Positions 17,572 to 26,388 of a stretch of DNA of 51,889 bases are shown in pieces. Position 1 is the stretch's first letter. Each line of letters opens with the position of its first letter. Location of the stretch: NCBI GenBank assembly GCA_027315455.1, contig DAHUXZ010000014.1:1-51889 (forward strand), read 5' to 3'. The DNA is from Thermoplasmata archaeon. Lineage in GTDB: Archaea > Thermoplasmatota > Thermoplasmata > Lutacidiplasmatales > UBA184. A program made the position numbers and the translations under genes. The notes beneath the pieces were generated by a model. It was not told the DNA's origin. It did not search any database and worked only from the letters and a program-made list of their open reading frames with translations.

Positions 17572-18879
17572 ATGGACCTGCTGTCGCTCGGATTGCTCGT
17601 GGCGGTGTACGCGGCGGTGATCGTCCGCCAGCTCTCCGGGCGCGGACCGACGGTCTGGCTCAGCTTCGCGATCGGCGGCTTCGCAACGGTCGCCGTCGGG
17701 ATCCTTCCGCTCTCCGGGGCGGAGGGAGCGATCGCCGAGGCGGCGCCGGTGCTCGTCTTCCTCTTCGCCCTCTTCCTCTTCGCCGCGGACCTCGAGCGGG
17801 CGGGGGCGATCGACCACGTCGCCCGTTGGCTCATCGGGCGCGCCCGACGCGCCGAGGCCCTTCCGTTCTACCTGTTCGTCGGCTTCGGGCTGCTCTCGGC
17901 GTTCCTCGTGAACGACGCGCTCGCCCTTCTCGGGGTTCCCCTCCTCCTCGTCATCGCCCGCCGGCTCGAGATGGACGCGAAGCCGCTCCTCCTCACCCTG
18001 GCCTACGCCGTGACGGTGGGGAGCGTCCTCACGCCGATGGGCAATCCGCAGAACCTCCTCGTCTCCCTGTCGAGCGGGCTCGCGGCGCCGGTGGCGGTCT
18101 TCCTGCGCTACCTCCTCGTGCCGACGCTCATCAACCTGGTCCTGGGCGGGTGGTACCTCTCCCGGACCTACCGCTCCCTCCTCGCGCCCCACGCCCGCGC
18201 GTTCGCCGAGGTCCGTGCGCAGGCGCCCCCCCTCTTCCCCGAGGGAGGGTGGCGGCGCCGGCTGGCGGCGTACCCGTCCCTCTGGCTGTTCCCGGTGACG
18301 ATGGTGGTCATCGTGACCGTCTCGATCACGAGCGTCCTCGTCGGCGGCCCGTCGGTTCCCATCGAGGTGATGGCGCTCGGCGGCGCGGTGGTCCTCCTGG
18401 CCGCCTCTCCGCATCGCACGACGATCCTCGCGCGGGTCGACTGGTCGATCCTCCTCCTGTTCGCGGGCCTGTTCGTCGTCGTGAACGGGGCGATCGCCGG
18501 CGGGGTCATCGGCGCCCTCGAGGGGCTCTACCCGATCCCCGCGCCGGGGTCGGGCGGGGTCGGGCTCCTCGCGATCACCGGTACCAGTCTCGGCGGCCCC
18601 CAGCTGGTGAGCAACGTGCCGTGGGTCGCGCTCCAGATCCCCGTCCTTCACGGGCTCGGCTACGGGCCGGGGACCCCCCTCGCCTGGGTCGCCCTCGCCG
18701 CGGGCAGCACCCTCGCCGGCAACCTCACGCTCCTGGGGGCAGCGAGCAACCTCATCATCGTCGAGCGGGCGGAACGCGACCGCATCCGCATCGGCCTGGG
18801 CGAGTTCGTCCGCCACGGCCTGCCCCTGACGGCGATCACCGTCGCCGTCCTTCTGGGAACGCTCTGGCTCGGGCTCTAG
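17572..18879 (+). CDS. ArsB/NhaD-type (ion transporter superfamily) anion permease
   Basis: A 435-residue membrane protein with about 11-12 hydrophobic segments. The signatures FLVNDALALLGVPLLLVIAR and TPMGNPQNLLVSLSSGL in the first half, and NVPWVALQ plus GAASNLIIVE in the second half, are the repeated helical-hairpin motifs of the ArsB/CitM/DASS ion-transporter superfamily. Substrates in the family include arsenite, citrate, dicarboxylates and sodium/proton exchange; no arsenic genes are nearby, so substrate stays open. The ATG at 17572 begins directly at the first helix. The 3' end overlaps the convergent ABC ATPase gene by 4 bases. Confidence 0.85.
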   Translation: MDLLSLGLLVAVYAAVIVRQLSGRGPTVWLSFAIGGFATVAVGILPLSGAEGAIAEAAPVLVFLFALFLFAADLERAGAIDHVARWLIGRARRAEALPFYLFVGFGLLSAFLVNDALALLGVPLLLVIARRLEMDAKPLLLTLAYAVTVGSVLTPMGNPQNLLVSLSSGLAAPVAVFLRYLLVPTLINLVLGGWYLSRTYRSLLAPHARAFAEVRAQAPPLFPEGGWRRRLAAYPSLWLFPVTMVVIVTVSITSVLVGGPSVPIEVMALGGAVVLLAASPHRTTILARVDWSILLLFAGLFVVVNGAIAGGVIGALEGLYPIPAPGSGGVGLLAITGTSLGGPQLVSNVPWVALQIPVLHGLGYGPGTPLAWVALAAGSTLAGNLTLLGAASNLIIVERAERDRIRIGLGEFVRHGLPLTAITVAVLLGTLWLGL

Positions 18880-19832
18880 GCCGGAGGTGGAGGGGGCGGC
18901 GGGAGGCCGACCCCCGAGTTCGGGCCGCTCATCAGCTGGAGGTAGGCGTCCTCGAGGACCGAGCCGACGCTCGCGAAGTTGAGGACGGGGGCGACCTGCT
19001 GGCAGGCGGCCAGGAGGCGGGCCCGGCTGGCATCCGAGCCGTCGAACCCGAGCCGGTAGCGTCGGTCGCCCAGCGGCTGGACCGAGGCGGCGACGCCCGT
19101 CAGCGGGGCGAGCGCCGCCGGTGCGACGGGCGACGCGAACTCCACGTCGATGAAGCGGGCGCGCATCCGGTCCGAGAGCGCCGCGACGGAATCCTGGAGG
19201 ACGATCTTCCCGCCGTTGATGAAGATGACCCGGTCGCAGATCTCCGTCACCTCGTTGAGGAGGTGGGAGCTCATCAGGATCAGCCGGTCCTTCTTGAGCT
19301 CGACCAGGACGTTCCGCACCGCGACCCGCTCCGCCGGGTCGAGCCCGCTCGTCGGCTCGTCCAGGAGGAGGACCGACGGCTCGGCGAGCAACGCGCTCGC
19401 GAGCACGACGCGCTGCCGCTGGCCCTTCGAGAGCTTGCCGGTCCGGCGGTCGAGCGGGGGCAGCTCGAGCCGCTCGTTGTAGCGGCGGATCTGCTGCGCC
19501 GTCTCGCTCGCGGGCAGGCCGCGCAGCTCGGCGACGTACTCGAGCGCCTCGCGGACCGTGTGCATGGGGTACGGCTCCGGCGTCTCGATGACGCTCCCCA
19601 CGTCCCACAGCGCCCGCTTCGGGTGGGCGAGGACGTCGACCCCGTTCACCAGTGCCTGCCCGCGCGTCGGACGGAGCAGATGGGTGAACAGCTTGAGGGT
19701 CGTCGTCTTTCCCGCCCCGTTCGGCCCGAGGTAGCCGACCGCCCCCGGCCGGTCGTAGGAGAACGTGGCGTCGTCGAGCGCGACGAACGAGCCGTACGAC
19801 TTCGACAGCCCGATGGCCTGGATGCTCGGCAT
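18876..19832 (-). CDS. ABC transporter ATP-binding protein (ABC-2 type)
   Basis: A 318-residue ABC ATPase: Walker A GPNGAGKT at 36-43, signature LSKGQ at 134-138, Walker B LLLDEP at 155-160, and the H-loop SSHLLNEV. The C-terminal 90 residues form the regulatory extension common in ABC-2 exporter ATPases. It ends in a run of eight prolines before the last residue, which is unusual. It is cotranscribed with the permease gene immediately upstream (2-base gap). Likely role is export of a drug, lipid or polysaccharide. Confidence 0.92.
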   Translation of the reverse strand: MPSIQAIGLSKSYGSFVALDDATFSYDRPGAVGYLGPNGAGKTTTLKLFTHLLRPTRGQALVNGVDVLAHPKRALWDVGSVIETPEPYPMHTVREALEYVAELRGLPASETAQQIRRYNERLELPPLDRRTGKLSKGQRQRVVLASALLAEPSVLLLDEPTSGLDPAERVAVRNVLVELKKDRLILMSSHLLNEVTEICDRVIFINGGKIVLQDSVAALSDRMRARFIDVEFASPVAPAALAPLTGVAASVQPLGDRRYRLGFDGSDASRARLLAACQQVAPVLNFASVGSVLEDAYLQLMSGPNSGVGLPPPPPPPA

Positions 19833-19834
19833 GG

Positions 19835-20656
19835 CTACCCCTGGCTCTCCTTGCGGTCGTAGATGAATAGCGCGAGGACGAGGAAGAGGACGAAGTAGCC
19901 GGCCATGATCAGGGCCGCCTCCGCCGGGTAGGGATGGTAGGTGATGATCCGCAGGCGCGCGACGTGGAGGACCACGCGGTGGGAGAAGGAGGAGCCGAAG
20001 ACCTCCGAGATCGCCTGGCCGGCGTACTGGATCGAGAACCACGGCTCGATGTCGGACAGCGCGAAGACGCCGTCGACGATGGAGAACCCGAGGTACAGGA
20101 CGAGGACCGAGACGATCATTCCGACGGCCGGGCTCCGGAACAGCGCGCTGAACGAGAATGCCGCCGAGAGCGCCCCCAGGAGGAACAGCAACAGCAGCCC
20201 GATGCTCTCCCCGAGCGGCCCCAGGGGGATCGCGCCCGCGCCAAAGAAGTAGGCCGCCCCGATCAGCCCGACCGCCACGTACACGAACCCGATGGTCAGG
20301 GCCGCCACGAACGCCGCCGCGTAGCGCCCCAGGAGGAGGACCCAGCGCCGGACCGGCTGGACGAGCATGTAGTAGCCGCTCGCGCTCCCGAAGTCCATCG
20401 AGATCGCGTCGCCGCCGAGGAACGCCGCGACGAGGATCCCGTCGACCCCGAGGTTCCCGTAGAACCCCGCGAGGTAGTCGCTGGCGGAGGCCGCCCCCGA
20501 GCCGAACACGGCCACCTCGAGCAACAGGACGATCAGTGAGACCGCGAGGGTGAAGATGAGCAGCCCCGCGAACCGCCACGTCCTCAGATAGAACTGCAAC
20601 TGGCGGCGGAACGCGACCAGGAACTGCTCCCCGTCCCCGACTACGGCGCGCTCCAT
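19835..20656 (-). CDS. ABC-2 type transporter permease
   Basis: A 273-residue protein with six hydrophobic segments and a cytoplasmic N terminus. The first helix follows FLVAFRRQLQFYLRTWRFAG, the elbow-helix pattern of ABC-2 permeases. The C terminus ends with a helix and the charged tail IYDRKESQG. Its partner ATPase is the next gene. Together they form a simple homodimeric-type exporter. A TATA-like box lies at 20688-20695. Confidence 0.88.
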   Translation of the reverse strand: MERAVVGDGEQFLVAFRRQLQFYLRTWRFAGLLIFTLAVSLIVLLLEVAVFGSGAASASDYLAGFYGNLGVDGILVAAFLGGDAISMDFGSASGYYMLVQPVRRWVLLLGRYAAAFVAALTIGFVYVAVGLIGAAYFFGAGAIPLGPLGESIGLLLLFLLGALSAAFSFSALFRSPAVGMIVSVLVLYLGFSIVDGVFALSDIEPWFSIQYAGQAISEVFGSSFSHRVVLHVARLRIITYHPYPAEAALIMAGYFVLFLVLALFIYDRKESQG

Positions 20657-20687
20657 CGTGGATCTTCCCGACCACTCGCGGGACCTA

Positions 20688-20695
20688 TAAGTGGG
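20688..20695 (-). promoter_or_regulatory. TATA-like box of the ABC-2 operon
   Basis: Minus-strand CTTATAGG, about 35 nt upstream of the permease ATG, implying a short leader of under 10 nt. Confidence 0.5.
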
Positions 20696-20746
20696 CGACG
20701 GGGGGACCCCCGCGCGCGCTTAATCGCTCCGAAGGCTCGGCCCGGC

Positions 20747-21736
20747 GTGGCCTTCCCGCTCAAGGACTGGATCGAGCTCCACTCCGGCGCCCCGCACCAT
20801 CTCGCGCGCAGCGGGATGCAGGGGACCCTCCGCACGGTCGACGAGGCGCTCCGCCAGCCGGAGGCGCCGGATGCGGAAGGGCTGCGCACCGAGGTCGCGG
20901 CCGTCCTCGGGGTCGCCGCCCGGCGCGTCTTCCTGACGCACGGCGCCACCGAAGGCAACACGGCGGTCCTCTTCTTCCTCGCGGGTCGGCTTCGTCGCAC
21001 GGGCGCCCGGACGCCACGCTTCCGCGCCCCGGTGCCCGAGTACCCTCCCTTGGTGGACGCGGCCACGCTCGCCGGCTTCCGCCGCGTCTCCCCGGAAACA
21101 ACGGCCGACGTGGCGGTGTTCTCCTGCCCGAACAACCCGACCGGCCGGGTCGGCTCCCGAACCGAGCGGGAGGACCTCCTCGACGGCGTCACCGCGGCCC
21201 TCGCCGACGAGACGTTCCGCGAGTTCGGCCCGGCCGCGTCGCTGGCCCGAGCCGGGACCCCCCGCCTGTGGACCACCGGAACGTTCACGAAGGTCTACGG
21301 CGCCGACGCGCTGCGGGTAGGCTACGTGGTCGCACCGGAGGAGGCACGCCGGGAGTTCGCGGCGTTCCACGGAGTCCTGCTCGACGAGCTTCCCCCGGCC
21401 TCGGTCGCGGGCGCCCGGGCGATCCTCGCCCACCGCCGCGCGATCCTCGATGAGGTGCAGTCCCGCTTCCGACGGAACCGACAGGCCCTGGGGCGCGCCG
21501 TCCCCGGCGTGCCGTCGCTCGACGCCCCGGTATGGTTCGACCGCGGATCGGGAGGGCTCGACGGCGACCGGCTCCAGCGACGCCTCATCCGCGCGGGGAT
21601 CCTCGTCTGTTCCGGGGCGTTCTTCGGCGATCCGACCGGGGTCAGGGTCTGCCTGACCCAGCCCTCCTTCCCCGCCGACCTTGCCGCGTACCTCCACGTC
21701 CGGGACGCCGGCCCGGCCGCGCGCGCCCGCCCGTAG
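20747..21736 (+). CDS. Short class I/II aminotransferase-like PLP enzyme
   Basis: A 329-residue fold-type I PLP enzyme, shorter than the usual 370-400. Visible: the phosphate-binding start LTHGATEGNTAVLFF, the SCPNNPTGRV motif whose Asn contacts the cofactor, ADETFREF with the Asp that pairs with the pyridine nitrogen, and TGTFTKVYGADALRVGY with the Schiff-base Lys and substrate-side Arg. The N-terminal arm and part of the large domain look trimmed. It resembles aspartate or histidinol-phosphate aminotransferase-like proteins; substrate unknown. The start is a GTG with a TATA-like CTTAATC about 25 nt upstream, fitting a leaderless mRNA. Confidence 0.75.
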   Translation: MAFPLKDWIELHSGAPHHLARSGMQGTLRTVDEALRQPEAPDAEGLRTEVAAVLGVAARRVFLTHGATEGNTAVLFFLAGRLRRTGARTPRFRAPVPEYPPLVDAATLAGFRRVSPETTADVAVFSCPNNPTGRVGSRTEREDLLDGVTAALADETFREFGPAASLARAGTPRLWTTGTFTKVYGADALRVGYVVAPEEARREFAAFHGVLLDELPPASVAGARAILAHRRAILDEVQSRFRRNRQALGRAVPGVPSLDAPVWFDRGSGGLDGDRLQRRLIRAGILVCSGAFFGDPTGVRVCLTQPSFPADLAAYLHVRDAGPAARARP

Positions 21737-21737
21737 C

Positions 21738-22019
21738 TCAGGGCGATCCCGAGGCCTCGTCGTCGCGGAGCGCCGCGTCGACCCCCCGGCGCGCAGCCGG
21801 GACGAAGCGGAAGGGGATGACCCGGGTGGGGACGGGCGGGCCCTGCTGTTCGCGGAGGAACGACGCCGCGAAGCGCTTCGCGCGCTCCGGGTCGGCGTTC
21901 TGGGAGATGAGGAAGCCCCGCGCGAGCTCCGTGAGGACGGCCCGGGCGGGCACGACCTCGGCGATCGGACGGACATCCGCGGGCCCCCGCGCCCGCCAGG
22001 GCCCGTCCCGTGGCTCCAT
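21738..22019 (-). CDS. Small protein of unknown function
   Basis: A 93-residue soluble protein. The central part (VVPARAVLTELARGFLISQN, then an ERAKRFAASFLREQ-like helix) looks like a compact helical domain, followed by a beta-like stretch VPTRVIPFRFVPA. I do not recognise the family. It is supported as a gene by normal codon bias and a TATA-like box 28 nt before its ATG. It is divergent from the class III aminotransferase gene, sharing a 144-base promoter region. Confidence 0.6.
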   Translation of the reverse strand: MEPRDGPWRARGPADVRPIAEVVPARAVLTELARGFLISQNADPERAKRFAASFLREQQGPPVPTRVIPFRFVPAARRGVDAALRDDEASGSP

Positions 22020-22043
22020 GCTAGTCGTCCGACCCGGCCGCCA

Positions 22044-22051
22044 TGATAAAT
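22044..22051 (-). promoter_or_regulatory. TATA-like box of the 93-residue gene
   Basis: Minus-strand ATTTATCA centred 28 nt before the ATG at 22019. Confidence 0.5.
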
Positions 22052-22163
22052 CCGGCAGTTCCATCGGACGGGACGTCGCGCGGACGCCGCGGGCAGGCGT
22101 GCCGCGGCCCCGCACGGCGCATATCCTTTTGGGCGGGAACGCCGTCACCGGACGGGAGCGTCC

Positions 22164-23555
22164 ATGAGCCAGAGCACCCGCCGGTCCACCGCGCGCGCGC
22201 CCGCCCCTTCCGAACCCCCGTCCGCCGCGAAAGGCGTCCGGATCCGGACCCCGATCCCCGGACCGAAGGCGAAGAAGATCGTCGAGGCCGACACGCGCCT
22301 GTTGATGACCAGCACGAAGACCTCCCCCGTCACCGCGGCCCGGGCGAAGGGCGTGTGGGTCGACGACGTCGACGGCAACCGCATCCTCGACTTCACGAGC
22401 GGGGTCGGCGTCCTGAACGTCGGCCACTGCCACCCGGCCGTGGTGAAGGCGGTCCAGGACCAGGCAGCCGAACTGATGCATTTCGCCGGGACGGACTTCT
22501 ACTACGAGAACCAGACGCTTCTCGCCGACCGGCTCACCCATCTCACTCCCGGCGATTTCGGGAAGAAGGTCTTCTTCACGAACAGCGGGACCGAGAGCGC
22601 CGAGGCCGCGCTCAAGCTCGCGCGCTGGAATCGCCAGCGTCCCATCACGATCGGGCTGCTCGGGGCGTTCCACGGCCGCTCGATGGGATCGCTCACGATG
22701 ACCGCCTCGAAGACGACCCAGCGGGCCCGCTTCGACGCGTTCGCGGGGGGCGGCCATCACATCCCGCCGCCGAACTGCTTCCGCTGCCCGTACCAGCTCG
22801 AGTACCCGAGCTGCGACCTCTACTGCGCGAAGATCCTCAAGGAACTCTACTTCGAGACCTCGATCCCGCCGGACGACGTCGCCGCCTTCATCGCCGAGCC
22901 GGTGATGGGCGAGGGCGGCTACATCGTTCCGCCGAAGGGATGGCACGCCGCGATCAAGTCGATCTGCGACGAGCACGGCATCCTGTTCATCGACGACGAG
23001 GTCCAGGCCGGCATGGGCCGGACCGGCCGGTGGTTCGCGATCGAGCACCACGGCATCGTTCCCGACATGGTCACCACCGCCAAGGCGCTCGGCGGCGGAC
23101 TCCCGATCGGCGCCGTCATCTTCCGCAAGGACCTCGACTACACCTACCAGGGGGCCCACTCCAACACGTTCGGCGGCAATCTCGTCTCCGTCGCCGCCGC
23201 GCTCGCCACGCTCGACACGATCGAACGCGAGAAGCTCCTCGAGAACACCCGGGTCCAGGGCGCCCACCTCATGGAGCGCCTGCGCGAGCTCCAGACCCGA
23301 TACGAGGAGATCGGCGACGTGCGCGGGCTCGGCCTCATGGTCGCGACGGAGTTCGTCCGCAGCCGCGAGGACCGGACGCCGAACGTCCGGCTGAAGGACC
23401 GCATCATCGAGGAGGCGTACCGCCGGGGCCTCCTGCTCCTGCCGTGCGGGCGCTCCTCGATCCGCTACATCCCGCCCCTCGTGATCACCCGCGAGGAGGT
23501 CGACGAGGGCGTCGAGATCCTGGACGCGTCGATCCGCGCCGCCCGGCAGGGATGA
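22164..23555 (+). CDS. Class III aminotransferase (GABA/ornithine aminotransferase or racemase clade)
   Basis: A 463-residue PLP enzyme. Residues about 80-115 have the family start FTSGVGVLNVGHCHPAVVKA, with NSGTESAEAALKLAR as phosphate-binding loop, EPVMGEGGYIVPP, FIDDEVQAGMGRTG with the cofactor Asp, and TTAKALGGGLPIGAVIF with the Schiff-base Lys. A Cys-rich insert NCFRCPYQLEYPSCDLYC is shared with archaeal members annotated as GABA aminotransferases, some of which are ornithine aminotransferases or broad amino-acid racemases. An N-terminal 40-residue extension is low complexity. The SD-like GGGAG before the ATG suggests a leadered mRNA. The stop overlaps the next gene (ATGA), pointing to a shared catabolic pathway. 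Confidence 0.9.
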   Translation: MSQSTRRSTARAPAPSEPPSAAKGVRIRTPIPGPKAKKIVEADTRLLMTSTKTSPVTAARAKGVWVDDVDGNRILDFTSGVGVLNVGHCHPAVVKAVQDQAAELMHFAGTDFYYENQTLLADRLTHLTPGDFGKKVFFTNSGTESAEAALKLARWNRQRPITIGLLGAFHGRSMGSLTMTASKTTQRARFDAFAGGGHHIPPPNCFRCPYQLEYPSCDLYCAKILKELYFETSIPPDDVAAFIAEPVMGEGGYIVPPKGWHAAIKSICDEHGILFIDDEVQAGMGRTGRWFAIEHHGIVPDMVTTAKALGGGLPIGAVIFRKDLDYTYQGAHSNTFGGNLVSVAAALATLDTIEREKLLENTRVQGAHLMERLRELQTRYEEIGDVRGLGLMVATEFVRSREDRTPNVRLKDRIIEEAYRRGLLLLPCGRSSIRYIPPLVITREEVDEGVEILDASIRAARQG

Positions 23556-24598
23556 AGGTCGGTCGGCTCGACGGCGGCCGCGTCGTCCTCACCGAGGCGG
23601 ACCCCCCCCGCGCCGGTCCCGGCGAGGTCGTGGTCCGCCTCGCCGCGTGCGGCGTCTGCGGCACGGACCTCGAAAAGCTCCGCGGCAACTACCAGAGCGC
23701 CGGCCGGATCGGCCACGAGCCGGTCGGCGTCATCGAGGAGGTCGGGGCCGGCGTCGAGCGCCACCGGGTCGGGGAGCGCGTCTTCGTCCACCACCACGTC
23801 CCCTGCTACGCGTGCGCCGTCTGTCGACGCGGCGACTTCACGTTCTGTCCCACCTACCAGCGGACGAACATCGACCCGGGCGGCTTCGCGGAACGCTTCC
23901 GTGTCCCGGAGGAGAACGTGCGACGGGGCGCCGTCCTCCCGCTCGGCGCCTCCGTCGGGTGGGTGGAGGGTGCGCTCCTCGAGCCGGCGGGCTGCGCGCT
24001 GACCGCCCTCCGGCGCGTCGGCTTCCATGCCGGCGACTCGGTCTTCCTCGTCGGGCTCGGCCCGGTCGGCCTGCTCTACTCGCGCGTCGCCCACGCCCTC
24101 GGCGCCGGATGGGTGGGGGGCGCGGAGCTCTCGCCCCTCCGCCGCGAGGCGGCCGAGCGCGGCGGCGTCGAGGCAACGGTCGACCCGAGGTCGGACGGAG
24201 CCGCCGAGGAGCTGGTCACCCGCGCGACGCAGGGGATCGGCGTCGACCTGGCGGTCGTCGCGACCGGTGCGCCGGCCGCGGTATCGCTCGCCGCCCGCCT
24301 GCCGCGCCGCGGCGGGACGCTCAACCTCTTCGGTCTCCCCGAGGCGCAAAGCCGGCTGGACGCCGACCTCCAGGCCCTGTACCTCCACGGCACCCGCGTC
24401 ATCCCCACCTATGCGACGACCGAGCGCGACATCGCGGACGTCCACGCGCTCGTCGCCGCGGGTCGGCTGTCGGTCCGGGACCTGGTGACGCATCGGCTCC
24501 CCCTGGCGCGGATCGATGAGGCGTTCCGCCTCGCGGCCGCCCCCGCGGAGGCGCTCAAGGTCGTGGTCACCGGGCCGGCCCTCGACCCGGACGGCTAG
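23552..24598 (+). CDS. Zinc-dependent medium-chain alcohol/sorbitol/threonine dehydrogenase
   Basis: A 348-residue MDR protein. The catalytic zinc site is indicated by CGVCGTDLEK and GHEPVGVIEEVGAG; the structural zinc lobe by VPCYACAVCRRGDFTFC, which has four cysteines. The Rossmann motif is VGLGPVGLL near residue 165. Substrates in this group include L-threonine, sorbitol and other polyols. Translational coupling to the class III aminotransferase through ATGA suggests that one enzyme's product is the other's substrate, for example in amino alcohol or amino acid catabolism; that is inference. It converges with the nucleotidylyltransferase gene with a 4-base overlap. Confidence 0.88.
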   Translation: MKVGRLDGGRVVLTEADPPRAGPGEVVVRLAACGVCGTDLEKLRGNYQSAGRIGHEPVGVIEEVGAGVERHRVGERVFVHHHVPCYACAVCRRGDFTFCPTYQRTNIDPGGFAERFRVPEENVRRGAVLPLGASVGWVEGALLEPAGCALTALRRVGFHAGDSVFLVGLGPVGLLYSRVAHALGAGWVGGAELSPLRREAAERGGVEATVDPRSDGAAEELVTRATQGIGVDLAVVATGAPAAVSLAARLPRRGGTLNLFGLPEAQSRLDADLQALYLHGTRVIPTYATTERDIADVHALVAAGRLSVRDLVTHRLPLARIDEAFRLAAAPAEALKVVVTGPALDPDG

Positions 24599-25569
24599 GG
24601 CGGTGCCGTCGCGCCGAGGACGACCCGCTCGATGCGCGCGCCCGCCGGCACGGCCGCGCCGGGGCCGAGGATCGCGTGCGTGATGGTCGCCCCCGCCCCG
24701 ACGTCGGCCCCGTCCATCAGGACCGAGTTCTCGACGAACGCGCCCGCCCCGATCCTCACGTTCGCCCCGAGGCTCACGTACCGGCCGAAGCGCGCGCCCC
24801 GGGCGGTCACGGTCGGGTCGGCGGCCACCGGCCCCGTGCCGACGGCCCCGTCGGGGAGCCGCGACGGGGCCGCACGGCCCCCGTCGAAGAGGAGGCGCTG
24901 CGCGTTGAGGAGGCGATCCGGAGTCCCCGCGTCCTCCCAGAAGCCGTAGGAGCGGAAGCCGTAGACCCCGCGCGGCAGGAGCTTCGGCATGATCTCGGTC
25001 TCGAAGCTTACCGCCCGGCCCCGCGGGATCAGGTCGATGACCTCGGCGCGCCAGACCTGGCATCCCGCGTTGATCCAGTGCGATGGGGCGACCTCGGGGG
25101 CCGGCTTTTCGACGAAGCGCTCGATCCGGTCCGACTCGTCCAGCGCCGCCACGCCATACGGGCGGGTATCCGCCACCTCGGCGAGCGTCATCACGCCGAC
25201 GCCGCCGAGTCGACGCTGGTGCTCGAGCAACGCGCGGACATCGATCGCCGCGATGACGTCGGAGTTGAGGAGGAGGAACGGGTCCGACATCCCGTCGCCC
25301 GCGTTCCGCATCCCCCCGCCGGTGCCGAGGGGCTCGAGTTCCGGGACGCAGCGCACGGGGAACGGGGGCGGATGCTCGGCGATGTACCGGGCGATCACGT
25401 CCGCCTTGTATCCCGTCGCAAGGACCACCTCCTCGGTATCCGGCGGCAGCAGGTCGAGGACGTGGTAGAGCATCGGCTTGCCCGCGATCGGGATCAGCTG
25501 CTTCGGGATCTCGTAGGTGATCGGGCGGAGACGGGTGCCGAACCCTCCGATGAGGACGAGCGCTTTCAT
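24595..25569 (-). CDS. Sugar-1-phosphate nucleotidylyltransferase
   Basis: A 324-residue NDP-sugar pyrophosphorylase. The N terminus has ALVLIGGFGTRLRPITYEIP with the signature Gly-rich loop and PKQLIPIAGKPML. The nucleotide/metal region is LLLNSDVIA, and FVEKPAPEVAPSHWINAG marks the sugar-binding part. From about residue 240 a short left-handed beta-helix of hexapeptide-like repeats follows (ARFGRYVSLGANVRIGAGA). It resembles mannose-1-phosphate guanylyltransferase or glucose-1-phosphate uridylyl/thymidylyltransferases. It would supply activated sugars for glycosylating the many exported sequon-rich proteins seen here. Confidence 0.9.
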   Translation of the reverse strand: MKALVLIGGFGTRLRPITYEIPKQLIPIAGKPMLYHVLDLLPPDTEEVVLATGYKADVIARYIAEHPPPFPVRCVPELEPLGTGGGMRNAGDGMSDPFLLLNSDVIAAIDVRALLEHQRRLGGVGVMTLAEVADTRPYGVAALDESDRIERFVEKPAPEVAPSHWINAGCQVWRAEVIDLIPRGRAVSFETEIMPKLLPRGVYGFRSYGFWEDAGTPDRLLNAQRLLFDGGRAAPSRLPDGAVGTGPVAADPTVTARGARFGRYVSLGANVRIGAGAFVENSVLMDGADVGAGATITHAILGPGAAVPAGARIERVVLGATAPP

Positions 25570-25651
25570 GGGGATGGGCGGGCGCGTGTAGTCCTTCCGA
25601 CCCTTAACGGCTCGGCCGGGACGACACGCGCGCGGGCGGTCGTCGCGTGGG

Positions 25652-26137
25652 CTACGCGCTCGCGGAACTCTCCGGCCCCGGGGGGACGAGCCCGAGCGCC
25701 CGGCGTAGCCGCCCTTCGACGACCTCGCCGGGGTAGGCGCCGGCCCAGCGGTCGACGAGCCGTCCCGACCGGAAGACGAGGACCGTGGGGATCCCCTCGA
25801 CCCCAAAGCGGCTGACGATCTCCGGCTCCTCGTCGGCGTTGACCTTCCCGAAGGCGACGTGGGGGTGGAGCCGGCGTGCCAGGCCTTCCAGGATCGGCGA
25901 GAAGGCCCGGCACGGCCCGCACCAAGGGGCCCAGACGTCCACGGCGACCCGTTCGTGCGCGGTGAGGAAACTCTCGAATCCGCCCCGGCGGAGATCGACC
26001 GGGCGCCCGGCGGTCGCGGAGGGAGCGGGGGCCGGCGTCCGCTGGCCCGCCAGGATCTCCCGCCGGAGACGGGCCCGGATCTCATCGAGGTCCCCCCCTT
26101 CGCCCTCCTCCGAAGCACCGGGTCCACTCCCGACCAT
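25652..26137 (-). CDS. Second thioredoxin with long N-terminal extension
   Basis: A 161-residue protein: about 50 residues of acidic and Pro/Ala-rich sequence, then a complete thioredoxin domain with VWAPWCGPCRAF (cysteines at 73 and 76) and the cis-Pro loop GIPTVLVF. It is paralogous to the thioredoxin at 4258-4686, with the same extended architecture. No signal peptide is present. The ATG at 26137 was chosen; an upstream in-frame start at 26170 is possible. Confidence 0.88.
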   Translation of the reverse strand: MVGSGPGASEEGEGGDLDEIRARLRREILAGQRTPAPAPSATAGRPVDLRRGGFESFLTAHERVAVDVWAPWCGPCRAFSPILEGLARRLHPHVAFGKVNADEEPEIVSRFGVEGIPTVLVFRSGRLVDRWAGAYPGEVVEGRLRRALGLVPPGPESSASA

Positions 26138-26285
26138 CGAACCACCGCTGGGGAGAGCCCGCCGACGCACTTACCGTTTGGTTCGTGCGCGACCCGCGGG
26201 CGGCCGCGGTGCAGGCGGCGCACCGACCTTCGGGCCGCTGTACGAGGACGCCCGCCCCCGAGCTCGACCCCGCGCTCTACCGAGG

Positions 26286-26293
26286 GTATAAAG
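26286..26293 (+). promoter_or_regulatory. Strong TATA box upstream of DUF981
   Basis: GTATAAAG is close to the archaeal consensus. It is centred about 100 nt before the GTG start, so this gene, unlike most here, should have a leader of roughly 70-75 nt. The leader is GC-rich; an 8-base arm CCCGGCCC at 26310-26317 is complementary to 26374-26381. Confidence 0.55.
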
Positions 26294-26388
26294 CCCAGAA
26301 GACCGTCTCCCCGGCCCGTCAGGGAACCCCCCCGGGGACAGGGGGCGAACGCCCTCGGCCGGGACGGGTGGCCGGGCCGGGTGAAACC

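Noticed and set aside
22043-24598. An 851-residue frame spanning the class III aminotransferase and the dehydrogenase
   Set aside because: Only its last 348 residues are a real protein; the front part is an out-of-frame shadow of the aminotransferase.
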